A DNA stretch of 28,349 nt from an uncultured Clostridia bacterium (lineage in GTDB: Bacteria; Bacillota; Clostridia; Lachnospirales; Anaerotignaceae), in NCBI GenBank assembly GCA_947036475.1, contig CAMQRG010000004.1, positions 1 to 28,349 on the forward strand, read 5' to 3'. Under the pieces are notes generated by a model. It ran no database searches and was not told the origin of the DNA. It saw only the letters and a program-made list of their open reading frames with translations. The translations under genes and the position numbers were made by a program. This document shows positions 8,689 to 16,451 of the stretch, in pieces. The stretch's first letter is position 1; every line of letters starts with the position of its first letter.

Positions 8689-8752
8689 GTTTGTAAAGAA
8701 AAGCCGGACAGAAAGTGATGCGCTGGTGCGCGGATGATAGGGAGAGAGAAGC

Positions 8753-9751
8753 ATGAAAAAAATATTGATGATAAATACCGGTGGAACATTTTCTTCCGTT
8801 CAGGGAGAAAAGGGGCTGGCGCCCGGTTTAAGCAGTCAGGAACTGCTGGACGAACTGCGGCTTGTAACGCGGAGTATAGAGCTGGAAATGGAGGACCTGT
8901 TTTCTGTGGACAGCGCAAACATTTTTCCGGAGGACTGGAAACGGCTTGCGGAACGCATAGCGGAGGTGATTCCGCTGTATGACGGAATTGTCGTGATTCA
9001 TGGTACGGACACGATGGCTTATACTGCTTCTATGCTGGGCTTTATGCTGCGGAATGTTCCAATTCCTGTTGTGATTACAGGCAGCCAGCTTTCCATCAGC
9101 CATCCTGTTGCAGATGCCATGGAAAATGGCCGCTGTGCCGTTTATATGGCGGCAGGCGGGCACCCAGGCGTGTTTGTGGCATTTAACCGTAAAGTGATGC
9201 TGGGGGTCCGTTCGTCCAAAGTGCGTACCATGAGCTTTGATGCATTTGAAAGCATCAACTACCCATACATAGCAGAGATTAACTCCCTTGGGCTTTGTGT
9301 CCATACAAAGCTGCTCCCGCAGCAGGAAGGAGGATTTTCTCTTTGTACCGGCTATTCTGACCGCGTCTGCATTCTCAAGCTGTACCCGGGGATTGACCCG
9401 GAAATCATATACCTGCTGGCAGAACAGGGCTACAAGGGTATTTATATTGAAGCCTTTGGACTGGGAGGTATTCCGTTCCTGAAGCGGGATTTTATGGGAG
9501 CGGTGCGGCAGGCTGTGGAAAACGGTATCACAGTTCTGACGGGCAGCCAATGCCTGTATGAAGGCAGCAGCCTCTCCGTATATGAAACGGGGCTGCGGGC
9601 GTTGGAAAGCGGCGTATTGCAGGCGTATGATATGACTGCCGAAGCGGCATATACCAAGCTGATGTGGACGCTGGGGCAGACGAACGACCCGCAGGAAATA
9701 CAGCAGTGTTTTGCGAAATCTCTTGCGGGAGAGGTCTGTATTCGCGCGTAA
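8753..9751 (+). CDS. ansA: L-asparaginase, type I-like
   Basis: Hydrolyses L-asparagine to L-aspartate and ammonia. Both active-site motifs of the bacterial asparaginase family are present: NTGGTF with the nucleophile Thr12, and HGTDTMAYT with the Thr85-Asp86 pair. There is no signal peptide, so the enzyme is cytoplasmic. The 332-residue length fits type I enzymes. It is the first gene of a six-gene operon whose later members degrade aspartate to pyruvate, so its role is catabolic. The start at 8753 follows GGGAGAGAAGC. Confidence 0.95.
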   Translation: MKKILMINTGGTFSSVQGEKGLAPGLSSQELLDELRLVTRSIELEMEDLFSVDSANIFPEDWKRLAERIAEVIPLYDGIVVIHGTDTMAYTASMLGFMLRNVPIPVVITGSQLSISHPVADAMENGRCAVYMAAGGHPGVFVAFNRKVMLGVRSSKVRTMSFDAFESINYPYIAEINSLGLCVHTKLLPQQEGGFSLCTGYSDRVCILKLYPGIDPEIIYLLAEQGYKGIYIEAFGLGGIPFLKRDFMGAVRQAVENGITVLTGSQCLYEGSSLSVYETGLRALESGVLQAYDMTAEAAYTKLMWTLGQTNDPQEIQQCFAKSLAGEVCIRA

Positions 9752-9808
9752 TGCAGTACTCTGCCCAAGGCAGAAATAATTTATAATTCAAAATAAGGAG
9801 TGACGAAA

Positions 9809-10732
9809 ATGAAGGATTTGCAGAACAAATGCAAAATTGCAGTTGTACAGGCTGCGCCAGTGATGTTTGACAAAACAAAGTCTACGGACAAAGCCGTAAA
9901 GCTGATTGCGGAGGCGGCAGAACAGGGCGCGGAACTCATTGTATTTCCGGAGCTGTTTATCGCGGGCTACCCTTACGGCATGACGTATGGTTTTACCGTT
10001 GGCAGCCGCAACGAGGAAGGCAGAAAGGACTGGAAGGTTTATTATGACAACTCTATCGTTGTGCCGGGAGAGGAATCGGAGCGGCTTGCACAGGCGGCAA
10101 AACAGGCTCATGCCTATGTCAGCATCGGCGTATCTGAGCGGGATGCTGTTACCGCAACACTCTATAATTCAAATATCATGTTTTCCCCGGAGGGCGAGCT
10201 GCTGCACGTACACAGGAAGCTGAAGCCTACCGGTGCGGAGCGTTTTGTCTGGGGCGATGCGGATAAGCATTATTTCCCGGTCGCGGATACCCCGTGGGGG
10301 CCGATGGGTGCTATGATTTGCTGGGAAAGCCTGATGCCGCTGGCGCGTGTCGCGCTCTACCAGAAGGGCATTACCATCTATATCTCCCCCAATACGAATG
10401 ATTATGAATCCTGGTTTTCAACCATCCGCCATATTGCCATTGAGGGCAAGTGCTTTTTCATCAACTGTGATGTGTTTTTCACAAGGGATATGTACCCGAA
10501 AGACCTGCACTGCCCGGAGGAAATTGCAAAGCTGCCCGAAATCGTCTGCCGCGGCGGCAGCTGTGTAGTCGACCCCTTTGGCAATTATGTAACCGAGCCG
10601 GTTTGGGATAAGGAAGAAATCATTTACGCGGAGCTGGATATGCAGAAGGTGCCTGCAAGCCGTATGGAATTCGACCCCTGCGGGCATTACGCAAGGCCGG
10701 ATGTACTGCATCTGGAAGTAAACGACAAATAA
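9809..10732 (+). CDS. Nitrilase (branch 1 of the carbon-nitrogen hydrolase superfamily)
   Basis: Converts a nitrile to an acid plus ammonia, or to an amide. The catalytic triad is complete: E48 in FPELFIAGYPYG, K137 in HRKLKP and C171 in ICWESLMP. The following ALYQKGITIYISPNTND stretch and the C-terminal GHYARPDVLHL are characteristic of true nitrilases rather than omega-amidases or N-carbamoyl hydrolases. The protein is 307 residues from the ATG at 9809; a GTG at 9800 overlaps the AAGGAG ribosome site and is unlikely. It sits 57 bases after the asparaginase and 34 before aspartase. Its position suggests that it feeds asparagine or aspartate into the route, for example from beta-cyanoalanine (inference). 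Confidence 0.92.
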   Translation: MKDLQNKCKIAVVQAAPVMFDKTKSTDKAVKLIAEAAEQGAELIVFPELFIAGYPYGMTYGFTVGSRNEEGRKDWKVYYDNSIVVPGEESERLAQAAKQAHAYVSIGVSERDAVTATLYNSNIMFSPEGELLHVHRKLKPTGAERFVWGDADKHYFPVADTPWGPMGAMICWESLMPLARVALYQKGITIYISPNTNDYESWFSTIRHIAIEGKCFFINCDVFFTRDMYPKDLHCPEEIAKLPEIVCRGGSCVVDPFGNYVTEPVWDKEEIIYAELDMQKVPASRMEFDPCGHYARPDVLHLEVNDK

Positions 10733-10766
10733 TAAGTATTGGCTATTAGATTGGGAGGCGGCTGAT

Positions 10767-12218
10767 ATGACAGAGAAAACAAGCTTGCAATATCGTACAG
10801 AAAAGGATTCCATTGGAACAAAGGACGTCCCGCAGGATGTATATTACGGCGTACAATCCCTTCGGGCAGCAGAAAATTTCCATATCACCGGGCTGGCAAT
10901 GCACCCGGAAATTATCAACAGCCTTGCGTTTATCAAAAAAGCGGCAGCCATTACGAACTGCGAAACCGGCATACTGGAAAAGAGGAAGGCGCAGGCGATT
11001 GTACACGCTTGTGATGAAATCATCAGCGGGAAGCTGCACGAATTCTTTATTGTAGACCCGATACAGGGCGGCGCTGGAACCTCTCTGAATATGAACGCAA
11101 ACGAAGTCATTGCCAACCGTGCGATTGAGCTCCTCGGCGGGGAAAAGGGGGATTATTCCCTTATCCACCCCAACGACCATGTGAACTGCGGCCAATCCAC
11201 AAACGACGTCATTCCCACAGCAGGCAAAATGACGGCGCTGCGCTTGCTGGGCGGCCTGAAAAAGGAGCTGATACGCCTGCATGAAGCCCTTTCCGAAAAA
11301 GCGGAGGAATTTGACCATGTGATTAAAATGGGGCGCACGCAGATGCAGGACGCAGTCCCCATCCGCCTTGGGCAGGAATTCCAGGCATATGCTGACGCAA
11401 TCCTGCGGGATATCCGCCGCATGGATAAGGCCATGGATGAAATGCGGACGCTGAATATGGGCGGCACTGCCATCGGCACGGGCATTAACGCAGACGAAGC
11501 CTATCTGCGGCGCATTGTGCCAAAGCTGTCGGAGGTTTCTGATATGGAGTTTGTGCAGGCGTTTGACCTGATTGACGCAACGCAGAACCTCGATCCGTTT
11601 GTCGCCGTTTCCGGGGCGGTAAAGGCCTGCGCGGTCACGCTCTCCAAAATATCCAACGACCTGCGGCTGATGTCCTCCGGGCCGAGGGCGGGTTTTGGGG
11701 AAATCAACCTTCCCGCGAAGCAGAATGGTTCCTCCATCATGCCGGGAAAGGTCAACCCTGTCATTCCGGAGGTTGTCAACCAGGTGGCGTTCCATGTAAT
11801 CGGGAACGACCTTACCATCACCATGGCGGCGGAAGCGGGACAGCTGGAGTTGAACGCATTTGAACCAATTGTATTTTACTGCATGTTCCAGTCCATCGAT
11901 ACCCTCGCTTATGCCGTGCGGACGCTTGTGGATAACTGCGTGAAGGGCATCACTGCCAATGAAACGCGCTGCCGCTATCTGGTGGAAAACAGCGTCGGCA
12001 TCATTACTGCCATCTGCCCGCATGTCGGCTACCAAAAAGCGGCGGAAATCGCCAAGCAGGCATTGCAGACTGGCGAAACCGTCCGCAGCCTGATTTTGAA
12101 GGAAGGACTGCTGACAGAAGAAGAGCTTGAAAAAATCCTGAGCCCTGTCGGCATGACGGAACCCGGAATTTCCGGGAAAGAATACCTTATGAAAAAAGCG
12201 GAAGGAGGCCGTTTGTAA
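10767..12218 (+). CDS. aspA: Aspartate ammonia-lyase (aspartase)
   Basis: Deaminates L-aspartate to fumarate and ammonia. The 483 residues carry the superfamily signature GSSIMPGKVNP at about 321-331, HVNCGQSTNDVIPTA, and EAGQLELNAFEPIV, the last closer to AspA than to class II fumarase. A class I fumarase later in the same operon supports this reading, since a second fumarase would be redundant. GGGAGG precedes the ATG. The stop codon overlaps the next start in TAATG, implying translational coupling. Confidence 0.93.
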   Translation: MTEKTSLQYRTEKDSIGTKDVPQDVYYGVQSLRAAENFHITGLAMHPEIINSLAFIKKAAAITNCETGILEKRKAQAIVHACDEIISGKLHEFFIVDPIQGGAGTSLNMNANEVIANRAIELLGGEKGDYSLIHPNDHVNCGQSTNDVIPTAGKMTALRLLGGLKKELIRLHEALSEKAEEFDHVIKMGRTQMQDAVPIRLGQEFQAYADAILRDIRRMDKAMDEMRTLNMGGTAIGTGINADEAYLRRIVPKLSEVSDMEFVQAFDLIDATQNLDPFVAVSGAVKACAVTLSKISNDLRLMSSGPRAGFGEINLPAKQNGSSIMPGKVNPVIPEVVNQVAFHVIGNDLTITMAAEAGQLELNAFEPIVFYCMFQSIDTLAYAVRTLVDNCVKGITANETRCRYLVENSVGIITAICPHVGYQKAAEIAKQALQTGETVRSLILKEGLLTEEELEKILSPVGMTEPGISGKEYLMKKAEGGRL

Positions 12219-13366
12219 TGGATTACGCTGAAATGGCATTGCAGCTGCACAAGGAAAACAAAGGAAAAATCAGTGTTTCCAGCAGGATTCCTCTGGAAAC
12301 GAGAGAGGATTTAAGTACGGCATATACTCCCGGCGTTGCCGCGCCCTGTCTGGAAATACAAAAGGATAAGGAAAATGTCTATACCTATACGGCAAAGGGT
12401 AACCTTGTTGCTGTGGTTACAGATGGGACAGCTGTCCTCGGGCTGGGCAATATTGGGCCGGAGGCCGCCATGCCCGTTATGGAGGGAAAAGCCGTGCTGT
12501 TCAAGGCATTCGGGAATGTGGACGCTTTCCCCATATGCCTTGCAACGAAGGATACAGAAGAAATCATTGAAACGGTAAAACGTATCGCGCCTGTGTTCGG
12601 CGGAATCAATCTGGAGGATATCAGTGCACCGCGCTGTTTTGAAATCGAACGGCGGCTGGAAAAGGAGCTGGATATTCCTGTATTCCACGATGACCAGCAT
12701 GGTACGGCCATCGTTGTAACGGCCGCACTTCTGAATGCGCTGAAGCTGACAGGGAAGAAAATGGAGGAAATCCGCGTTGTGTTGAATGGTCCGGGGAGTG
12801 CAGGTACAGCGATTGCAAAAATGCTGCTGCACGCCGGAGTGAAACATATGCTGATATGCGATAAAGAAGGTATCCTTGCGGAAGGGCGTGAAAATATGCT
12901 CCCGCATACTGCGGAACTGGCAAGGCTGACAAATCCGGAGGGCAGGACGGGCGTTCTGGCAGATGCGGTGAAGGGTGCGGATGTATTTATAGGCGTTTCT
13001 GCGGCGGGCGTGCTCAAGCCGGAAATGGTGAAAAGCATGAACCGAGACGCTGTTGTTTTCGCTATGGCGAACCCTACGCCGGAAATCTCCTATGAGGAGG
13101 CTGTAGCGGCAGGCGTACGCATTATGGCGACAGGCCGGAGCGATTACCCGAACCAGATTAACAATGTGCTTGTGTTTCCAGGAATATTCCGCGGTGCATT
13201 GGACGCACGCGCACGAGATATTACATACCCCATGAAGCTGGCGGCGGCTTATGCCATTGCGGGACTGATTGATGAAACAGAACTGCGTGAGGATTACATT
13301 ATTCCGTCTGTGTTTGACAAACGCGTTGCCAAAGCAGTTGCGGACGCGGTAGGAGGGTGTGTATGA
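12218..13366 (+). CDS. NAD-dependent malic enzyme (short form)
   Basis: Oxidatively decarboxylates malate to pyruvate and CO2 with NAD(P). The 382-residue size matches short bacterial malic enzymes without the phosphotransacetylase tail. Catalytic Tyr36 lies in STAYTPGVA and Lys91 in EGKAVLFKAFGN; metal ligands lie in NLEDISAP (E133, D134) and FHDDQHGT (D158, D159). The NAD-binding loop is NGPGSAGTA near residues 190-198. It overlaps aspartase at its start and the fumarase alpha gene at its end (ATGA). It is the last catalytic step of the proposed asparagine-to-pyruvate route. Cofactor preference is assumed from the family, not shown by sequence. Confidence 0.94.
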   Translation: MDYAEMALQLHKENKGKISVSSRIPLETREDLSTAYTPGVAAPCLEIQKDKENVYTYTAKGNLVAVVTDGTAVLGLGNIGPEAAMPVMEGKAVLFKAFGNVDAFPICLATKDTEEIIETVKRIAPVFGGINLEDISAPRCFEIERRLEKELDIPVFHDDQHGTAIVVTAALLNALKLTGKKMEEIRVVLNGPGSAGTAIAKMLLHAGVKHMLICDKEGILAEGRENMLPHTAELARLTNPEGRTGVLADAVKGADVFIGVSAAGVLKPEMVKSMNRDAVVFAMANPTPEISYEEAVAAGVRIMATGRSDYPNQINNVLVFPGIFRGALDARARDITYPMKLAAAYAIAGLIDETELREDYIIPSVFDKRVAKAVADAVGGCV

Positions 13367-14208
13367 TACGGGAAATTTCGGTTGAAACGGTTGCAGATGC
13401 GGTCTGCGAACTCTGCATACAGGCGAACCACTTTCTTTCGACGGATATGCGGAACGCACTGGCTCGTGCGGCTGAACAGGAAAGCAACCCGCTTGCCAGT
13501 CGTATTTTAGGGCAGCTGGAGGAAAATTTACAAATTGCCGCAGAAGAAAGTATTCCCATCTGTCAGGATACAGGAATGGCGGTCGTTTTCCTGAAAATCG
13601 GGCAGGACGTGCATTTTTTCGACGGAGATTTGACGGAGGCCGTAAACGAGGGCGTACGCCGCGGGTATACGGAGGGATTCCTTCGGAAATCTGTTGTGGG
13701 CGACCCGCTGCTCCGACAGAATACGGGTGACAATACGCCTGCCGTACTGCATTGCTCCATTGTTCCGGGGAATCAGGTGGAAATTACCGTTGCACCGAAG
13801 GGCTTCGGCAGTGAGAATATGAGCCGTATATTCATGTTGAAGCCCGCAGACGGCACAGAGGGCGTGAAAGAGGCCATTGTGCAGACGGTTGCCGAAGCGG
13901 GACCGAATGCCTGCCCGCCGCTGGTGGTAGGTGTGGGTATCGGCGGGACGTTTGAAAAAGCGGCCCTGCTGGCAAAAGAAGCCCTGACGCGCGAAACGGG
14001 CGCGCCTTCCGCACTGCCGCATATCCGCGCGCTGGAAACGGAGCTTTTGGAACGCATTAATGCCCTGCAAATCGGCCCTGCCGGTCTGGGCGGCAATGCT
14101 ACTGCACTTGCGGTGCATATCAATACGTATGCAACGCATATTGCCGGTCTGCCGTTGGCTGTCAACCTCTGCTGTCATGTCAACCGGCATGCCGGCTGTG
14201 TACTTTGA
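13363..14208 (+). CDS. Class I fumarase, alpha subunit (Fe-S hydro-lyase)
   Basis: With the beta subunit it interconverts fumarate and malate using an oxygen-sensitive 4Fe-4S cluster. Cys67 in IPICQDTGMAVVF is the conserved cluster-ligand motif of the TtdA/FumA alpha domain, and KGFGSENMSRIFML and NACPPLVVGVGIGGT are further family motifs. The protein has 281 residues from the ATG at 13363, which is six bases after AGGAGG and overlaps the malic enzyme stop in ATGA. A GTG six bases earlier is too close to the ribosome site. L-tartrate dehydratase is the main alternative, but aspartase and malic enzyme in the same operon strongly favour fumarase. Confidence 0.93.
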   Translation: MIREISVETVADAVCELCIQANHFLSTDMRNALARAAEQESNPLASRILGQLEENLQIAAEESIPICQDTGMAVVFLKIGQDVHFFDGDLTEAVNEGVRRGYTEGFLRKSVVGDPLLRQNTGDNTPAVLHCSIVPGNQVEITVAPKGFGSENMSRIFMLKPADGTEGVKEAIVQTVAEAGPNACPPLVVGVGIGGTFEKAALLAKEALTRETGAPSALPHIRALETELLERINALQIGPAGLGGNATALAVHINTYATHIAGLPLAVNLCCHVNRHAGCVL

Positions 14209-14222
14209 AAGGGGGCAGGAAC

Positions 14223-14759
14223 ATGGAAAAGCATATCAGACTGCCGCTGACGCAGGAGGACATTGCCGGACTCAGGGCAGGGGATTATGTATACCTGACG
14301 GGAGAGCTTTATACCGCGCGGGACGCGGCGCATAAAAGAATGGCGGAAACGCTGGACGCGGGCGGTACGCTCCCGTTTGAAATCGCCGGGCAGACCATCT
14401 ATTATATGGGGCCTTCTCCCGCAAGGCAGGGGCATGTCATTGGCTCTGCTGGACCGACAACTTCCAGCCGTATGGATAAATATACGCCGCGTCTGCTGGA
14501 CCTGGGCATGAAAGGCATGGTCGGGAAGGGACGGCGTTCGTCGGAGGTCATTGCCGCTATGTGCAGAAATCAGGCGGTATATTTCGCCGCTGTCGGCGGG
14601 GCGGGCGCACTCCTTTCCAAATGCATCAAAAAGACTGAAACTGTCGCTTATGAGGACTTGGGGACAGAAGCGATACGGCGGCTTACGGTGGAGGAATTTC
14701 CTGTTATTGTCGTAATTGATGCGGCAGGAACGGATTTGTATGGGAATCCGCCCTGCTGA
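14223..14759 (+). CDS. Class I fumarase, beta subunit
   Basis: The 178-residue beta partner of the two-subunit fumarase. The family-typical substrate-binding stretch GPTTSSRMDKYTPRLLDLGM and the following GMVGKGRRS are present. It starts at ATG 14223 behind an AAGGGGG-type ribosome site, 14 bases after the alpha stop. A TTG at 14205 in frame overlaps the alpha stop and precedes the ribosome site, so it is not chosen. It is the last gene of the operon; a dispersed 3'-element begins 29 bases downstream. Confidence 0.93.
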   Translation: MEKHIRLPLTQEDIAGLRAGDYVYLTGELYTARDAAHKRMAETLDAGGTLPFEIAGQTIYYMGPSPARQGHVIGSAGPTTSSRMDKYTPRLLDLGMKGMVGKGRRSSEVIAAMCRNQAVYFAAVGGAGALLSKCIKKTETVAYEDLGTEAIRRLTVEEFPVIVVIDAAGTDLYGNPPC

Positions 14760-14788
14760 GAGAAAAACAAACTGCTTTCTAAAATTTT

Positions 14789-14859
14789 GCGGCCTGTTAT
14801 GGGCGTTGCCATAAGAAAATTTCATTTTTTGAAATATCTGAAAAATTAGGATTTTTCAG
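14789..14859 (+). repeat. Dispersed 3'-element, copy 2
   Basis: Inverted relative to copy 1 at the contig start, but again in the sense orientation of the gene it follows. It contains ATGG-N6-CCAT, ATTTCA-N5-TGAAAT (14819-14835) and a perfect CTGAAAAAT/ATTTTTCAG hairpin at 14838-14859. The loop base differs between copies while the ATTTCA stem is kept. It may act in termination or mRNA stability. Confidence 0.75.
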
Positions 14860-14879
14860 AGCGGCTAAAATTTCAGAAG

Positions 14880-14984
14880 AAATTTTCTCAGGCAGCAGCC
14901 GTCAGCGTTTGACTAAAGAAACCAAGCCAAAAGAAAAATCTGTTTTCTTCAGTTAAGTCGCCTTTTCGGCCGCTTTTTTGATTT
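14880..14984 (+). repeat. Second 3'-element, copy 1
   Basis: Shares AGCCGTCAGCGTTTGACT, TCTGTTTTCTT and a GTCGCC...GCTTTT tail with 17828-17898. It forms an imperfect long stem (GACTAAAGAAA against TTTCTTCAGTTAAGTC) and ends in GGCCGCTTTTTTG, so it could terminate the catabolic operon. Confidence 0.5.
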
Positions 14985-15047
14985 CAGGTCTGCCGCGAAG
15001 CCCATCCGCATAAGCTATTAGCAGGAAATCTATGGGAGGGATTCGTT

Positions 15048-15335
15048 TTGGCGGAAGAAAAAAAGAGGGGCGGACACCATACTTTGATGATGGAAGAACG
15101 TGAAAAATTGCAGATTGGCGGCGTTTTGGAGGTGCTTTCTTTTGATGAGGAGGGCGTAATGATGGAAACGACCTGTGGACTGCTTGTGCTGAAGGGCGCG
15201 GAATTGCACATTGGCAAGCTGGATTTGGAAGAAGGGGAAGTTACGGTCAATGGTACGATTGACAGTATCGACTACTCTGACGGTTCTGCTGCCGGCGGCA
15301 GAACGCATCCGCTCCTCGGAAAGCTGTTCCGTTGA
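15048..15335 (+). CDS. yabP: Sporulation protein YabP
   Basis: A 95-residue member of the YabP/YqfC family, required for spore formation with YabQ in Bacillus. The family pattern is visible: REKLQIGGVLEVLSFDEEGV, then METTCGLLVLKGAELHIGKL and a GEVTVNGTIDSIDYSD strand. The start is TTG at 15048, seven bases after GGGAGG; the first ATG in frame (15087) has no ribosome site and would remove part of the conserved domain. yabQ follows after 15 bases. In Bacillus the cluster is preceded by rqcP (yabO); here the fumarase operon precedes it instead. Confidence 0.92.
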   Translation: MAEEKKRGGHHTLMMEEREKLQIGGVLEVLSFDEEGVMMETTCGLLVLKGAELHIGKLDLEEGEVTVNGTIDSIDYSDGSAAGGRTHPLLGKLFR

Positions 15336-15350
15336 TAGGGGGCGCAGCAA

Positions 15351-15860
15351 ATGATATTATCTCTGCATGAACAGGCGCGGCTGTTTCTGCTCTGCATTGC
15401 GCTGGGCGGCGGTATGGGGCTTTTGTATGACTGTCTGCGTGTGTTCCGCCACAGCCTGCGCCATAAGCGGTTTTGGGTGCAGGCGGAGGACGCGCTTTTC
15501 TGGCTGACTGCCGTTTTTCTGGTGTTCGGTGTTCTTCTGCATGCCAATTCGGGCGAGGTGCGTTTTTTTTCGCTGTTTGGACTGTTCGGCGGCATGGGGT
15601 TATATTTTCTGACACTCAGCCGCTGGGTCGTTGCCATTAGCGACAGCGTAATACGGCTCATCAAATATCTGGTGTGCCTTTTTTTCCGTATCCTTTTCAC
15701 GCCGTTTCGCCTGCTTTTCCTCCCTTTTCGGAAACCTCTGCGGAAATTTGGCGGCTTTTGCGAAAGCTGGCAAAAAAAACTGTTGCAAAGCGCGCGGGTT
15801 TATGTAAAAATGAATAAGAGGCGTTTTCGGCGGGATTGGAAAATACTGCGCCGGAGATAA
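15351..15860 (+). CDS. yabQ: Spore cortex biosynthesis protein YabQ
   Basis: A membrane protein of 169 residues recognised by its place after yabP and by its family pattern: three or four hydrophobic segments in the first 100 residues, with GGGMGLLYDCLRVFRH between the first two, and a very basic C-terminal tail. YabQ is needed for cortex formation and localises to the outer forespore membrane in Bacillus (family knowledge). AGGGGG precedes the ATG. It is co-transcribed with yabP and divIC, 21 bases before the latter. Confidence 0.92.
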   Translation: MILSLHEQARLFLLCIALGGGMGLLYDCLRVFRHSLRHKRFWVQAEDALFWLTAVFLVFGVLLHANSGEVRFFSLFGLFGGMGLYFLTLSRWVVAISDSVIRLIKYLVCLFFRILFTPFRLLFLPFRKPLRKFGGFCESWQKKLLQSARVYVKMNKRRFRRDWKILRRR

Positions 15861-15881
15861 CAGAAGGAATGGGGCTTATGC

Positions 15882-16187
15882 ATGGCGAAAAAAGAAAGTA
15901 AAAAAAATAAAGGTACAAGGCCGTCTTCCGTATTTCTGCGGGTGTTTATGGCGCTGTTTATCTGTACGGTTGTAGTCGGTGTGGGGAACCAGGTGAACCG
16001 TTATCAGGAACTGCTGGAGGAAAAAGCTGCCCTGCAAAATGAAATTGACGCGGAGCAGGAGCGGAAAATGGAGTTTGAAAAACGGCAGGATTATTATAAC
16101 AGCGATGTTTATATTGAACAGATGGCGCGGGAATACCTTGGCATGGTGAAGCCGAACGAGGTACTTTACATCAATCGGAGTGAATGA
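15882..16187 (+). CDS. divIC: DivIC/FtsB-type septum formation initiator
   Basis: A small bitopic divisome protein of 101 residues. It has a short basic cytoplasmic tail, one membrane helix (about residues 19-37), then a coiled coil (YQELLEEKAALQNEIDAEQE) and the typical terminal motif YIEQMAREYLGMVKPNEVLY. It links FtsL and FtsQ/DivIB in septal peptidoglycan assembly (family knowledge). The usual yabP-yabQ-divIC order is conserved. Two ATGs are close together; 15882 is in the coding frame, behind AAGGAATGGGG. Confidence 0.93.
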   Translation: MAKKESKKNKGTRPSSVFLRVFMALFICTVVVGVGNQVNRYQELLEEKAALQNEIDAEQERKMEFEKRQDYYNSDVYIEQMAREYLGMVKPNEVLYINRSE

Positions 16188-16228
16188 TTATTTTATGCCG
16201 GAATTTTGAAAAATTTGTGAAAAAATGC

Positions 16229-16257
16229 TTGACATACTCTGGCCTTTCCGCTATACT
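16229..16257 (+). promoter_or_regulatory. Promoter of the tRNA cluster
   Basis: TTGACA at 16229-16234, a 17-base spacer and TATACT at 16252-16257, 17 bases before tRNA-Met. Confidence 0.9.
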
Positions 16258-16273
16258 GAATAGGCAGATTTGA

Positions 16274-16347
16274 GGCGGAGTAGCTCAGTTGGCGAGAGCA
16301 TGCGGTTCATACCCGCAGTGTCGGGGGTTCAAATCCCTCCTCCGCTA
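16274..16347 (+). tRNA. tRNA-Met (elongator, anticodon CAT)
   Basis: Acceptor GGCGGAG pairs with CTCCGCT (terminal G-U), discriminator A. The anticodon arm TGCGG-TTCATAC-CCGCA closely matches the Bacillus elongator tRNA-Met; the initiator-type mismatch and GGG/CCC anticodon stem are absent. A tRNA-Ile2 with modified CAT is possible but less likely. CCA is not encoded. Confidence 0.92.
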
Positions 16348-16352
16348 TTTCT

Positions 16353-16424
16353 GGCCCGTTGGTCAAGAGGTTAAGACGCGGCCCTCTCACGGCTGAAACA
16401 AGGGTTCGATTCCCTTACGGGTCA
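16353..16424 (+). tRNA. tRNA-Glu (anticodon CTC)
   Basis: Acceptor GGCCCGT pairs with ACGGGTC, discriminator A. The anticodon loop is CTCTCAC with a CGGCC/GGCTG stem, and the T-arm is AGGGTTCGATTCCCT. It lies five bases after tRNA-Met in the same transcript. CCA is not encoded. Confidence 0.94.
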
Positions 16425-16451
16425 TTTTACAAGTTCATAGTTCGATAAAGT

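Noticed and set aside
9800..9808. GTG start three codons upstream in the nitrilase gene
   Set aside because: The GTG overlaps the AAGGAG ribosome site; the ATG at 9809 has proper spacing.
10767..12218. Class II fumarase instead of aspartase
   Set aside because: The EAGQLELNAFEPIV motif and the presence of a class I fumarase in the same operon favour aspartase.
10746..12239. A 497-codon open frame antisense to aspA
   Set aside because: Shadow of the aspartase reading frame; no start signals and no family resemblance.
13363..14759. L-tartrate dehydratase instead of fumarase
   Set aside because: The families share motifs, but position between aspartase and malic enzyme functions makes fumarase far more likely.
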